Assembly: GCA_000708835.1 (NCBI GenBank)
Contig: DF237080.1
Span: 62,001-126,000, forward strand
DNA: 64,000 nt
Direction of reading: 5' to 3'
DNA from: Klebsormidium nitens
Lineage: Eukaryota; Streptophyta; Klebsormidiophyceae; Klebsormidiales; Klebsormidiaceae
The translations under genes were made by a program, and so were the position numbers. Positions 24,001-37,747 of the stretch are shown here, one piece after another; the first letter of the stretch is position 1; each line of letters starts with the position of its first letter. The notes below the pieces were generated by a model that had not been told where the DNA came from, did not search any database, and saw nothing but the letters and a program-made list of their open reading frames with translations.

Positions 24001-26400
24001 TGTTTAGCTGCACTCCAATTTTCGACAAGAAGCTCTTCCGCCTTTTCCGTCATGAGCAGTTCCGCTCGTTTTTTGTGAAAGAACCATAAGACCGGTAACT
24101 CATACGACAAGTTTTCAGGTGCTGGGATGTGGTGACGTATAATCCGTTGCGCTGAAGATGCTCGATTCCATGGATTCATCTGTTTGGCAGAACGCTCGCG
24201 GCACGTTCCGTCCGTGCCGACTGCAGCCTTTCGATCACATAGCTTATGATCCTCATTATCCGCTTATGCAGACCAGTGGATGGGCGGCACAATTGACGAC
24301 CAGCTGGCCTTCCTTGCCAACTGGACGCGGGGCCACGTGTACGTAAGTGACTGGCTCCTGAGCTACCGCCAGCACAGGATGTTCTGCTGCTAACCCGGCT
24401 CAGTAACCAGCCCTGAGTCTGGTGATTAATAGCCGGGCTCCACCGGTTTTAAACATTGTCGTCAAATCCGAATCTGGTTATTGTACACAGAACCAGCTGG
24501 TAACCCAGCCCGTAGCCGATCAGGGTTAACCGGTCAAAATCGTGTCCATGACGAGCTCGTTGCCGTGTGTGAAATCTGGGAAAAGAAGCGTTGGGCTGGC
24601 AGGTCGGTCGAGGTCTTGCGCTTCTTCGTTTGCCCTCTGACATTTCTTCGTATCAAAATCGTGAGGGTGAATGCTGTCCGGTTTTTAAAGATTGGGCGCT
24701 GATCGTCCGGAAGGTCTTAGGTTTTGGTCAAGGAAAACCTTTCTGATCCGCGATTGAGACTTTCAAGTTAGGCTCGAACCCGCAAGCAAGCGTGCCGACG
24801 CAGATGAGCTCGTATACGGCGCTGCCAAAATGAGGACGTGCGTTTTGCGGCGACCAAGAAAGCTTCGTTCACGTTTCGTAGTCGCCGATGCCCTTGGTCA
24901 GATTAAGCTCTTTTTTCTTTTGACCATCTGCAGGACGGGAGCGCTGACCGGCTGAACAAACCGGTGGTTATGGGCGAATTTGGGGCTCCGATGTCGTCTC
25001 AGGTGAGTCACGAAAGCGATGCTGCGCGCGCAGGACCGCCCAATCAAACCGGAAGAGAAGAGCTCCGCTCCCTCAATGGATTCCACACACGAATCAATCA
25101 GTAATCTGGTAAAGGCTGTTAATTACAAAGCTCGTAATCACGAGGCCACGCATAGATGCACTAGATCGATCTCGCAATAAGTAACCGCAACGCAATGTCC
25201 TCAGAGATGCCCATCCAAGTTATGACTTTTGTCTCTTCAAACGCTCTATGTCTCTCGAGTCGGAAAGTCGATCCCAGCAAGCTCAAGGCCTTTGGGATTT
25301 ATTATGCTCCCATAATGCTTTAAGGATACAATGTTCACTCTTGGCGATTGGCTGAGTGTCAATTCAACATCAAAGCGAATGGCTGACATCAACACGATTT
25401 CTGACACGAGTGTGCAGAGGACGCAAGACGAGTTCTCGAACCGGAACCGGTTCTTCCAGATCGTGTATCAGTCGGTGCTGAACGGTGGCGCAAACGCGGG
25501 CGTGATCTTCTGGCAACTGAACGTCGCTCAGAACGGTGAGATAACTCCGGTGACTTCACAGCCGAGTGACTTCAGTTAGAGGCCCGAGGGACCGCCCGGG
25601 TGGGGTTAGCTTGTAGGGTTAGGGTGGGCTGGGGTGCGAAGGGCTTAATAATTTGGGTTAGGTTTTCAATGGGTTTGCTCGGGACCAGGAATATCAAGTC
25701 ATTCCGCGGTTAAGTCATCTCTCATCTACCGGTATGGTGAGACATATCTTCAAGCTTGAGGATACTAGCATAAAGCAACTCAATTGAATTGAAGGAGATG
25801 GATTTTTCATCGCGTGATACTGCCCCTCGGTCAATCTCAGATTTTGGGGATCAGAACTTCGACATTCAGTGGGATAAACGCGCTGTTTGAGCATAGCGCT
25901 GACCCCTTATAGCGCCAGGGCGCCGTGAATAGCTGCTCTTGTTCAAAAATGAGCTCCGCCGATACGTCAAAATCTGCTGCAGCGCTGCCGTAAAAATCGT
26001 AAGAAAAACACAAAGCCTTTCCTGTGACGCCAATAAAACTTCCAGATGTATGTCTTCCCTTGACCCCAAAGCAGCCGATCGTCGTGACAACCAACGGGCT
26101 TCGCTTACTGAACCCTTGGGGTAGTGTCTACGAATGTCCTCGAAAGAGCACAGCAGACACCTGCCTACATCGCTCCGTTCGTTCTGAATCCAAGCCTTAA
26201 AAGCCTTTTGACTGACCAAATGCGCCCTTGCCGCCGGCGGAAGCGCCATGGATCTGTCACCTAACACTCCGCTACGATTTCCTCCTTTCGCAGTCCCCCA
26301 GTCCCCCAACAAGTACGCAGTCTACTGCCCCGCCGACTCCTCGACGGTCAACATCATCTCACAGCAAAGCGCAGCGGTCAGAGGGCGCCGTTGTAAGTAG
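18053..26400 (+). CDS. Endo-1,4-beta-mannanase, GH5 family, copy 1 (411 aa, 15 exons)
   Basis: Exons: 18053-18240, 18950-19042, 19743-19880, 20309-20322, 20979-21034, 21670-21710, 22057-22124, 22397-22464, 22810-22891, 23263-23298, 23760-23846, 24272-24342, 24934-25002, 25418-25535, 26294-26400; total 1236 nt, in frame. The enzyme cleaves internal beta-1,4-mannosyl bonds of wall mannans. Residues 1 to about 33 look like a signal peptide. The acid/base Glu is E209 in [10 protein letters not shown] and the nucleophile is E329 in VMGEFG. Exon 4 is a 14-nt microexon. Exon 1 joins exon 2 as NFYPAMSLA, where plant relatives usually have an NxYW motif; a missed tiny exon cannot be excluded. A GTAAGT at 26394 overlaps the last codons, so the very C-terminus is uncertain. 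Confidence 0.92.
20390..20740. repeat. Low-complexity GTTCCGCT-rich stretch in intron 4
   Basis: Variants of CGTTCCGCTCG and GTTCCTTTCG recur irregularly in this pyrimidine-rich part of mannanase copy 1 intron 4. There is no fixed period. Confidence 0.45.
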
Positions 26401-28580
26401 CGCCCCAAATCTCAGCGCGCGTCACTTGGCGCGGCCGCGAGAGAGTGCGCGCGCCCACCTTCTTGTTGGATGCTATGTGAAGAAAACAGTACGTGCTGGC
26501 TCGAGGGTATGGTTTAATACCGAGTTCGCATGGTGCTAAAGGACCAACATTTCTCACAAGGAGGAAATGAAGTGGCTCATTCAGATACGGAGGCGGTGTG
26601 AAAGTTGGACAATTCTCCCGAGGCTAGATATGGTCCTCCGCTCCTGAATCAAGCTGTCGTCGCTTCTTAGTTTCGAACCCTGTTTGGACTTGATGCTTTT
26701 GTTTTTCTTGCAGGAGTGCTGGGGGAAAAAAGACGGCGATTATCATACTCACCTTGTCACCTTTTAGAGGAATTTGTTGCTCGATGCCGCATCGAAGTTG
26801 ACAAGTAAAGTAAATAAGTTATATGTGCCCAAAGTTAGTGGCATGTCTGTTTATACGTGATGCTTCTGTGCCGTTTGTAAATCACTGTGAGAACCTGGTA
26901 TATTATATAGGGGCGACGGAGGTCAAAGTACAATGTATAGCATAGCTGCAAGGAGCAGATAAATTATAATGTTCTAAGATAAAGAATGCTTTAGATAGTA
27001 ATCATATTCACCAAAAGAGGATCTATCGGGCGTCGTCCTGAGATGAACAATAAAGACTAGGCCGGTTTTTGACAGTGAAATTCACGAGCCGCTGCGGCGG
27101 TCTACGCTCTCTCTAGAGCTCATCGAGACCGAAGCTGGTACTAAAAGTGTTTTTAAGCATCAGATTTATTGAGAGGAACGCACTTTTGCAACACATTCGT
27201 GAGTGTGCTTTTCAGGTTTTAAGAGTGCATTGACATGAAGTTATGATCAGCAAATGTCGATGTCATGTCATCGATCCTAAAATCAGAGGCTCATGCTATA
27301 GCTAGTACAGCCTCGAGCCCATTCACCTGATCATGCACCCTGAACCGATCTTAGCTGATCAAACCTTTATGACGCGCTTTCTGATCGCAGAGACTTCAGT
27401 CAACATACGTTTCATACGTTACAAGTTCGGCGCTGGGTTGTGGAAACGCGCGGCCGCCCGGCCGGCCCGCGGGTGCCGTGACTTGAATGCGGGCGCGAAT
27501 CGGCCGGCCAGCTCCGTGCCGCGTGCGCGGAAGAAGCAATCATTGCCATGTCAGGTCGCGGCCTTCCCTGACCGTCGGATCGGTTACCGGTTCGGTGGTC
27601 GAGTTGGTGAGCACGATGTTGATCGGTTGATTCTTCCACGTGGATCACATGATCAATCATTGCATCGATCAGCACAGGCAACTTGCGGGCCGCCTGTGTC
27701 AGGCTAGCGGGACGCGCAAAAAGTCGGCCCCAGGCAGCCCAGAAGTATCCAGCTGCTCCCATCGGGAAATTAGCTCTTGTTGCTGCATTCGGCAGGTCTA
27801 CCGGCCGCCTGGTCCCACCAATCCGTGTCATTAGCTGCACTCAGCTGTGACAAGTTGATTCAGCCCTTAGCGATGCGATGCTGACACATACGTTCGAAAA
27901 GTGTTTGCATGCCTAAACAAGGAGCACGTCAAACTGCGCCGGATCAATGGGGCGCGCTTCTAGCCAGAAACTTAGTGCTGTTGGTTTGGAAATTCATTCT
28001 AATCCTTATCAGAGCTGGCCAGCTGTGCACACCTCAGTTGTGACTGCTCATTGCAGGCGTGCTTGATTCCGAATCCGGTGGTTTGAGTAGTAAGCTTCAC
28101 GACGCTGCTCAGCTCAGCATGACGTCACTTGGGCACGCGGCATACTCAGAATGGCCACCACACCAGTCTTCTCGCCGGCATTCCAGGGATGTAGCGTCAT
28201 ATTCACACACGTTAATCTGGCTCAAAGCAAATGCCGTCAGCTACACAGTACGGCTGCGAACCTGTTAGGCAGCGTCTCCCTCCAGAACGTTGCCATTGAA
28301 GCAGTCTCCAACAGTGCTCAGTGCTTCACTCTGCGAATCAATTGGCTAGCAAATCAGACCCTATACTCTCGGGCCTTCCTCGTCGCATTGCTCATAAACT
28401 CCCTCTGCGTCTGATGAATTGGCACAGAAAACAGATATAATACTCTCGGGCCGTCCTCGCTGATTCGCCCACAAACTAAAGCAGAAGCCTCGGAATAAAA
28501 GCCTTGCAGCCGCACCACCGAAACCAGCTTCTTGGTGCTGCATCCCAGTCTAGTTGCCAAGATCTCCCCGTTCCTTAAGA
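26401..28580. other. Non-coding interval between the two mannanase genes
   Basis: No exon of either mannanase or any other family was found. 26429-26460 is a GC-rich patch resembling one just after the second mannanase gene. 26714 follows a usable acceptor and could start a short terminal exon for copy 1 that would encode a stop at once. The interval 27430-27530 is rich in GGCC words. The 3' end of copy 1 and the promoter of copy 2 must lie here. Confidence 0.55.
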
Positions 28581-31500
28581 ATGGGGACTGCTGCTGTGCG
28601 TCTCGATCGGACGGCTCTGCTCTTACTGGGCTGCGCTCTGCTGTCCGTCTGGGCGGGTTCCGCCGCAGCGGACCTGGCGATGGTCACCCGCAGCGGAAGG
28701 ACCTTCTACGCCGGGTCCAGCAAGTTTGTTGTCCACGGAGGCAACTTTTTTCCGGCGTGAGGAGTTCAATTTCATTTTCCTTCTGGCCTCAAAACCGTGC
28801 GATGAGCTTTCTAAGGCAGATCGATGCTCTGCTTATGGCCCAAGACGGGAATCGTTCTTCATAGTCCGAAATCTCTTTTTAAAAATGCGGTTTGAATTGC
28901 GCGTTGCTCCGTATGCCAGCTTAAAAGAAGAGGCTTGATCAGAACCACTAGGAAACACTATGCGAGGCTTTTCACAGCAAGATGGACACGTTTTCGGGCC
29001 CTTGAGGTTTCTCATGGGATCTCCTTTGGCATCAATCTTGTTGGTTTCGAGTTGTCGATATTGATAGGACGGACTTGTCGCTAAGCAGATGCAGGATGTT
29101 GCATCAAGCGTTCAGCATTCATAAGTTGCTGCTGAGCGAACGAATCACCTTCGATTGCGAAAGGACGCATCTCAAGCTTTCAAATTTGTACCGTAGGCGT
29201 TCTTCGATGGCCTGCGGCCTCTCTTCCAAACTGTTACCTCGGATGAAATGTTCATAGGATGCCCGCTTGTCTTGAATCTTTCGCTTATTCAAAGCTCCAA
29301 GCCCGGCACCTCTGCGGACACAAACTCCGGGCCCTAACATAATCTGATCCAAACCCTCAAAAAGTATTATTCCACTTGATTCTAAGCCCACGGGGTGCCT
29401 TCCTAAACGGAACGGAAACGGAACCTATGCCTTCCCTTTCCGCAGGATGATGGTTTGTTCCTACGGAGACCGCGCGCAGGTGTCCAACGTGCTGACGTCA
29501 GCAGCCAGCCTCGGCCTCAACGTTCTGCGGACCTGGTCAGTTGGTTTCCTGCTTAACCCGCATCTTGTCGATGTGGTCTGTTGGTTTCTTCTTGACCCAA
29601 ATCTGGTTGACCCTCTCTCAATTTTGGGTTCCAGCAAGAGATTTGCAGAGAATCTTTCTCGTTTAAGCCGTTAAATTTCTCAGTGGCTCTGGGATGCTGA
29701 TGGAAGATTTGGGCAAGGCAAGAGCACTTTGACAACGTCTCAAAAAGAAATAGTTTGGTAGCGTCTAAAGAAGCGATCCGGGTAATAAAACAAATAGAGG
29801 ATCTGGCATCCATCTGTAGTACATATTATGCCTCTTTGGGCAAGACCATATCAGCTAGCGCTCCTCTAGTTCAGAATTTAGCCAAGTAATTAAATGCGAG
29901 CTTCTAGTCATTCACTACCTACATCACTTCCACGTTCTCCTCTTCAACGTTTGCGAGCTGATTGACCGTTCCCGAAGACCGCCCAACATGTGAATTTGGG
30001 TCATGTGAAGTGTCAGCGTTGTATTCGGGCCTTTGCTCCGCCCACCTTGCGCGCGCTAATTCCCAAGGCGGAAGCCTGACGGCTTCCGTTACCGTTCCGT
30101 TCCGCCAGGGCCTTCTCGGACGGTCCCGGAAAGCTTCAGACGGCGCCCGGACAGTTCAACGAGCAGACGTTTCGGTGCCTCGACTTCGTCATTGCGGAAG
30201 CGGCCAAGAACAACATCCGGGTCATTCTTCCCTTCGTCAACAACTGGTAATAGTGGACTCCCTTTTCGTAGCAGACCTTCCGCGCAAAGCCGCTCCCTTT
30301 TGAAAACAAGTCTGTGACGAACATTCGCTGATGGACACTGAAGTTTTCGCCTTGAGGCCGCGTCACCACTCCTTCGAAATGACTGCTCGTAGGCCGCAAG
30401 AGTCGCATCTGCGATGGATCTTAATGGTCTCCTTGAACGAAAATGAGGGCGCTTGTGTGAAGCACAGACGCTCGTCAGAAGACGTGCTCTGTTTTTTGAA
30501 TCCTCCTGGCGACGCTGACGTGTCCGCAAGAGGAAACCGCCTTTGCTCATCGACATTTGATGTCAACAATCTGCTTGCATATGGGTGCGCTGCGTTCCAG
30601 AAGAGAGGCTTGACATTTGCTGCCTTTGTTTGCAGGAACGCATACGGAGGTGAGATAATGAGTCCAGGGCCATGTCGCCGAATTCATTTCAATTATCTAG
30701 TTCAGCTCTTTTCATGTGGGTCAGCCGTGTTAGCCGTGTGATCCAAACATCCGAAGCTCCAAATGTTCGTGTAACATACTTCCGACAATCTCCTTGCCGA
30801 CATGTAACCATGGAAGGGCTGCCGTCTGGTTCGTTCTTGCCTATACTGCAGGAAAGGCGCAGTACGTTGCGTGGAGCAAGCAAGCAGGGAGCCCGTCGTC
30901 ACAACCGGTGGGTGATCAAACCTTTACGGGGATTATCAGCAAGTTGTTTAGATCCAAAGCCACTTCTTTCCTGTTGTGATTCCGAAATTCATACCCACAT
31001 AGGCTCTTTGGCATACCAGAACACGTTATGGGGCTTGATCATATAGACAGTTGCGCGTATCCTTACCGTTCTTTCTTACTTGCAGGATGATTTCTACACG
31101 GATGCCAACACGCGCGCGTACTACAAGTGAGCGCGACGGCGCGCGGCCGCGGCGCGAGCGCCCCCGCCAGGAACTAGATAGACTCGTTTACGCTGCCAAG
31201 CACAGCTCTCGCAACGAAAGCAATGCTTGCTTGAAGTGAAAGCACGGCGCTAAGGTGCCGCTTCGTATTGGTCTCTGTGCAATTTACTCCTCACGAACAG
31301 AGCGTTCATTGTCGAGGTTGCTCGTTCCTGAGTGAAGCAGAATAAAAGCACCCGGCTGATTCCCTGCGGTCATAAGCTGACTCGCACCCCGCTTTTGCTT
31401 TGCAGAAAGTTCGTAGCCACGCTGCTGAACCGCCGCAACACCATCACGGGGAAGGTCTACAAAGACGATCCAGGTCCACAACTCTGGACATTATCAATTT

Positions 31501-34500
31501 TGTATGTTTTCAAGACTTGCATCCGATAGCTGCTGGACAGCAATAAGATTTGCGAGTATGCAAAGAGTGCGTCTCTCGATTCTCGTCTTCCCCCGTTACC
31601 CGTTTCCTTCTTCTTTTCTGAACTGGGCTGGCGTACAGCTTGTCAGTAGTTTGAGCGAAAAGGCTTGATTGTCTGGACTCCGTCGCTCATCAAACCCTGT
31701 TAACGTTCCTCATATGCGCGCAGCAATCTTTGGTTGGGAGCTCATGAACGAGCCCAGGTGCGAGTCGGACCCGTCCGGAAACACGCTTCAGGTGGGTGAC
31801 GTCAGAATGATGACCTACGATGACCCAGGATGTCTAACGTCAGTGAACAGCTTCGACTGGGAACCTTCGACTGCGCCGAAAGAGAAGTCCATCGAGCACT
31901 CAGGTCATCCAATTTTGTTGCACTTTTTTCCTTCCTGTAAACCAACTTTCAATCGTCTACGACAAAAATTCAACTGAAATCTCAACGGCTGTGACATAGG
32001 CCTGTCCGAAACTTTACGCAACTCCACCATTACCTTCAACCGGATTCCTGCTTGACTGAGGTGTCAATTTTTAAGGGCCAATGGTTTATTCTGGGCATGA
32101 ACGGAGTTGGGACCGTTCGATTCAATTGAATACGCGCTTCATGATTAAGCTCAGCACCTAGCTCGGTAGAAACGATGATTCAGAAGGCTATCGAAATTCT
32201 GAAGTTACGTCATCCAGAAGCTTTTCCACGCGCCCTCTTACGGTTTGCGTACGACTCTTTGGTCGCAGAATTGGATCCAGGAGATGGCGCCGTATGTCAA
32301 GAGCATCGACAGCAAGCACTTGCTCACGATCGGCTCTGAAGGTTTTTACGGTCCGTTTACTGCATCCCTCTCTTTCGTCCATTGGAAAGACTCTATTCGC
32401 TTTGCAGTAGACGTAGTGCTTCTTTCATGCTTGAGGCACCGACGAATACAGTCTCAGGCGAAGCTTGTAGGGAGGTGCGATTGATAGAAAGTTTCGGTGT
32501 ACGCTTGATCGAGCAGACCCACAGTGGCGCCGAACCTTCTTGGCAATGTCTGGACCATTACCGCCTTGAAACGTCACCTTGGAGCAGGGGCTAGACTGGC
32601 GCATAGGCGTTTGACACTAAGTCGTCGTTGCTGTTATCAAACTTTGGCGGCCGAATTCTGAGTTTTCTTTCAGACGGATGTGCTTGATGAGCCTCAAAAA
32701 TCTTCCTGTCCGTGTTCAGGTCCTTCGAGTACCGCCAGATATTTCCTCAACCCAGGTGCGGACCCAAAGTTTTCCATCCATCAAATCTTATACCATCCAC
32801 TTATGTGAAAGACCGGTTTGCTAAAACACCGCACTTCGTACACGCGCCAAATGCTGACTCAGAAGGCTTTGTTAAAATCTTTCAGAGTTGCAATCTGCCT
32901 GTCTTTCCACTTCACACCTACTTTTGATTTCAGCTCTCATGCATTGCATCCGAGCTCTCTTCGATCTCGTCGCTCAAACCTCTCTTCGAGCTCTCAAAGC
33001 ATCATCCTAAAATCTCAAAAACTTGACCCACAGTAATCGTTGAGAGCTGAATGTTTGCATCTCGCCTGTGGCGTGAGAAATGGACGGGTAGAGAACGTCG
33101 CAATTCGAACTGACGACTGAAGGTCTCGGAAGTGAATCACATTTCTGTCTCAAGCTAAATAATTCCGTCTTCCGCCCGCAGGCAGCTGGGCCTCCAACAC
33201 CGGAAGCGACTTCATGCGGAATCACAGGGTGGACCAGATCGACTACCTCTCCATGCACTTTTACGCCGGTAAGGACTGCTATCGACTGCACGAAGAAACT
33301 TTGCAAATCTCGAACCATATTTCAGAAGCCTCGTCTAGAAGTGATGCGGGGAGCGTTTACAGGAAGAGCCGAGTTTCTAGCAGTCACGGAATTCAACCCC
33401 AAGAATAGACCGCCCACCCTCGAGACAGATAAAAGGTTTCAAAAACATGTTGGCTTCTGAGATTCAAACTTCGAAACTTTTGGGCAGATCTGGCCGCCGC
33501 AACTTCTCATTAGTCTTTTTTGGGAGCTGAGAAACCCTTAAGGATGCGCTAGATCATTAATATTACCATTGAGTATTGTGGAATCACAAGATCTTTCGAA
33601 CGCATCGAAAAGAAGGGCTCCTCTTCGTGGAGAAGAAGCATTATCCTGCGCGTTTAAGCTCGTCCTGAAGTTCTCGTTCTCGGGAAAGTGGCAAAGAAAC
33701 CTTCGTTGGACTAAAGAGAAGTACTTAACCTTTTTCAAGTACTAATATATTCAGCGGTGCTGTTTTGTGCTGTGCAGACCAATGGATAGGCGGCACAGTG
33801 GACGACAAGTACAACTTTCAGGTCAACTGGGTGCGGGGACACGTATACGTAAGCGACCGCTAGAGACTTTCTGCTCAAATCAGATTCTCCACTCAATCAA
33901 CTTCAGATACATAAACGGTCAAAGATTCGAATCGGGTGAACTTCCGTGCAATTCACGATCTCGATTCCTTCTTTGCACTTCTGATCATAAAAGTGGCTCC
34001 CGTCCTTTGAAAAAATGGAACTGATGGTTGAGATTCGTGATCTAAACACCGCCCCAACGACTGATTGCTTTTCATTGTATTTGTCCAGGATGGAAGCGCA
34101 ACGCGCCTCAACAAGCCAGTCGTTCTGGGCGAGTTCGGCTATCCCATCTCCGCGCAGGTAAGAATGCACGAGTATAGCTCTTGTTGCTGACCAACAGTTC
34201 GTGTTGATTACGCTCGAGTCAATCGAAGATCGCGCTGTGCGCTCGACGCTTCATCACGGTCGCCATCTTTGCCGTCATGAGAAAGTCGTTTTGTTAAGGC
34301 TCGAATCAGCCGAAAACCAGGTTTGTGCGCTCAATGCTTAACTATGGGACTCGATCTCTATCGCGATGAGAGAAATACAAGGCGCCTCCGCTTGGAATCT
34401 GAAGTGCTGTGCCGCTTTCAATTATCCTGGCTGTCAAACTTACGGGTATCTGTCCTCAAAGCTGCTCACTTGGACCTTTGCCTTGTGTTTTAGCTCGCTA

Positions 34501-35522
34501 ATCGCTTCCACGGCCGGCAAATGAGTCCGGAACCGGCGCTCACCAACGAACTGGCGCCCGTTGAATATCGTTTTCTGAAGGCTTGCAAAGCCGTCTCGCC
34601 TTCACTACGATCCAATGCATCCTTCATGAGGTGGAGAGTCGTTCGAACTCTGCACCTTACCCATGTCTTCTTTAAGGCACCTCCCGGAACACCGGCCCCA
34701 GGAACTGACGTCAGCCCACCCCCCACAATGATTGCAGCGGCAGCCTAGCGAGTTCGTGGACCGCAACCGCTTCTTCCAGTCCGTCTACCAGTCGGTGCTG
34801 ACGTCAGCGCAGACGGGTGGCGCCTTCGGCGGGGCTCTGTACTGGCAGCTCGGCCTCAATCAATACCGTGAGCTCCGGACACGAGTCATTCATTGTATAC
34901 CAGATTGCAGCATCCAAATTTTGGAGGTTTGATCATGGGCAGTATAGAGTCTCTGAAACTACAACGATTCAGAATCCCCAGTATACGTTTGCACGATTCT
35001 CCTTTGCAATATCAAAATTTGTGATGCGTGAGTAAGCGGGAATTACTCCACTCGTCAACTGCTGCAGGTCAGGTGGCGCCAATAAAATGCCTGCATTAAA
35101 GGATCGCTGGTAGATTGGATTCGAGGGGATCACAAAAACTGCTGGATTCTTACGTCCACAGCCTGAGCGTGAATCCAACCCTGCAGTTCCTCTCGAACTG
35201 AATAAGTCCACTGTTCACCAAAATGGGTTGCGCAATTTTTCTGATCTGTCGTTTCAAGTAGGCACGCTCTCTAAGGAGTGCTTGTCAGAGCCTTAAAATA
35301 AACCGACCTTCCCAATCGCGCGAAGCCTTCCATACTCTGACAGCAAGCTTGCCCTTCCTTTCCGCAGAGACCAGCCCGCCCAACACGTACACGGTCTACA
35401 GCCCGTCTGACGTGTCAACCCTGGGCCTCATCTCCAGCCAGAGCGCGTCTCTCAAGAGCGCCCGTAAGTCAGAGACTCCCTTGCCTTCTTTCTTTGCATT
35501 CCGCGTTGAGTTGACTGACTGA
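28581..35522 (+). CDS. Endo-1,4-beta-mannanase, GH5 family, copy 2 (about 426 aa, 15 exons)
   Basis: Exons: 28581-28756, 29446-29535, 30109-30246, 30636-30649, 30852-30907, 31086-31126, 31406-31473, 31724-31791, 32269-32350, 32720-32755, 33182-33268, 33778-33848, 34089-34157, 34738-34867, 35368-35522. A signal peptide covers about residues 1-31. The acid/base is E204 in [10 protein letters not shown] and the nucleophile is E324 in VLGEFG, so it should be active on mannans in the wall. It is a tandem duplicate of the upstream gene: exons 3-13 have identical lengths, including the 14-nt microexon, while introns do not align. Alternatively a GTAAGT at 35464 splices to an acceptor ending at 35699, giving a 414-aa product that stops at 35722. 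Confidence 0.92.
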
Positions 35523-37747
35523 GAAACGGAAGGGCATCTGGCCGCCGCGGCCGCGGCCGCGCCGAGCCGCGCGCGCTTTTTCTGCTACGGAATGCGAAGT
35601 GCGCGCGCACCTAGGGGCGTTGCTTACAGAGGGGAAGTCGCATTTACCTCCGATGAGTGCATATTCAAAGAAGCTCTGCTGCCCTGACATGTTTTCCAGC
35701 TTTGAGTCCCAGCACCTATTAAGAGTCCTTTGAAACAACTCGGAGTTGTTGAGAGGGCTTCAAGTAGGCATGCAGCTTTTTGTGGGGGCCGGCCATATTC
35801 AGCCTTCTGAAGCTCTCGTACGGCCTAGATCGGAACTTCGCGGCAGTTGGAAGCTTGTCCTGGCGAGCAAATGAAGTGGTTTGAGTCCAACGGCTTACAT
35901 GATTAAGCGTACCATGCATGGTAGTTTTGAATGTGATGCCGAGTAGTGATGAGTGACAAAAGCACCGTTGTATCTCCCTAAACAAAGTCTTGACATGTAG
36001 ATCAGAGATGACGTCAACAGGCTCTAAGCGACTGAGATCCAACTGAGAGCAATCTCAGAAGAGAGAAGTTCGGCCGGTTTTCAAACCTTTTCAAACTCAG
36101 CGACTCTTGTGCACTGCAGTTGGGCAGCAGTAGACGTTGATGTCGGAGGACGGGGAGACTTGCAGAATACTCACCGCAACTGCGAAAACCTTCGTTACCG
36201 GGATTGGCGATCAACCGAGTCCTGCCTGGGCTTATTATATGTTTACCATTTATGCGTTGAAGGCCAGGTTATGTATGTAGGCTCATAATAGGTGGATCAA
36301 GATCCTCAAGGACGGAGCCAGGTGCGCTAAACCCCATTCTTCTGGAAAATTTCCGCTGATTAGCCATCGCTGGTCTCAGTGGGAAGGTCGAAAGGCATTA
36401 CCATTTTTCACATAGTTTCTGAAAGAGAGCACGGGGAAGAACGCCCGGAGGGACGGGTTCACAGATCAGGAGGAGCAGGTATTCTTTGTAGTGTTCGAAG
36501 TAGGAAACTGAATTCAGCAGATATTCTTCGCGTTGTTTGATCAAGGACATCGAAGCAAGGCCAGATCTGCGCCAAGCTGGCCTGGGTTAGTGGATCAGAT
36601 CAGGCCCTTGAACGTTAGCAATTACGTACTGCAGCGATAGGTAGTTATAACCGACTGTCACCGAATAGGGACTAGGACAACTTAGACGATTGGCCGCATA
36701 CGAGAGCGGTTCTTCGCGCCATATAGATTGCAAATCATCGATGCATCAAGCCACTTTGCCGGAATAAAGACATTCTTGCATGGCAGCTTTGAAGCTGACG
36801 GTCGTACTACGTACTGCTGACGTATACAAGGGCCGCCCGGCCAGCTAGCAGGCTCTACTCTCTTAGCTCAGGATGGTCATCTGCAGTGACTTCGGCCATG
36901 CAGTGCGCAGCCACTGTGATATGAGACCGCTGAGACTGAGAGAAGACACGGCACCAGAGCTAGCTAGCTCTAAACGATCAATTGAGTCTTTTATCCTAAG
37001 GCGACGACAATTGAGGCCATCATGTGAGCCCCTTCATTTCTTATATATAGTCGCGATTAATTTGACATACTATGGATTGAACTTATATTACTATACATGA
37101 TTCAATCTGCACTGATCCGTTCCCAATCTCCCTACTGTAGGCAAGACGTGGCACCTTTTGAGTCCTAGGGTACAAAAACCTTGGCCGCCGCCGGGGCGAT
37201 ATGCATACGGCAATATTGCCGTATATACTCACGTATGGAACTGATTCTCGATAGATTTAAAGCGCATCAACTTGCTGAGAGCATGCGGAAATGCACTGGC
37301 GCTAGGGGCCTTCCTGGGATTGAACAGGCGGTCTTACGGGGACTGCAGCAGTTTCGATCACCTTCTAGAAAGTCGACACTGCCGTTAATCCCGACGAGTA
37401 AAATCTCGGTCGCGTCTAGGTGACGAGGCCTTTGAAGCGAACCAGTCCTTAAAGAGGGCGTGGCGATACGACAAAATCGCAGCGACAATAAGAGTGAGAC
37501 TACTGGCATTGGGTCGCTAAGATGGTACCACGTGGTCATCAGCTGATGTCATTTCTTGGCGACAATCGACCTTATACTCCGGGTTGTATGTCGCTCTTGA
37601 CGTCACTGCGGATGCATCCGCCAACGCCCTCTTTAAGACAAAACTTCAAACGCGACAGATCTTTTCCTCCCAAAACTCAATGCCGATTACAGTTCGCAGC
37701 TTACACCCGAATATTCGCTCTCGCAACTAACCAACTATTCAAATTGT
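35523..37747. other. Non-coding interval between convergent genes
   Basis: This holds the 3' ends of the second mannanase (+) and the propeller gene (-). 35540-35612 is a GC-rich patch (GGCCGC and GCGCGC runs). Nothing resembling an exon, RNA gene or mobile element was found in the rest. Confidence 0.6.

Noticed and set aside
25600-25640. Telomere-like TAGGGTTAGGG words
   Set aside because: Only one to two units are present, inside a mannanase intron; not an array.
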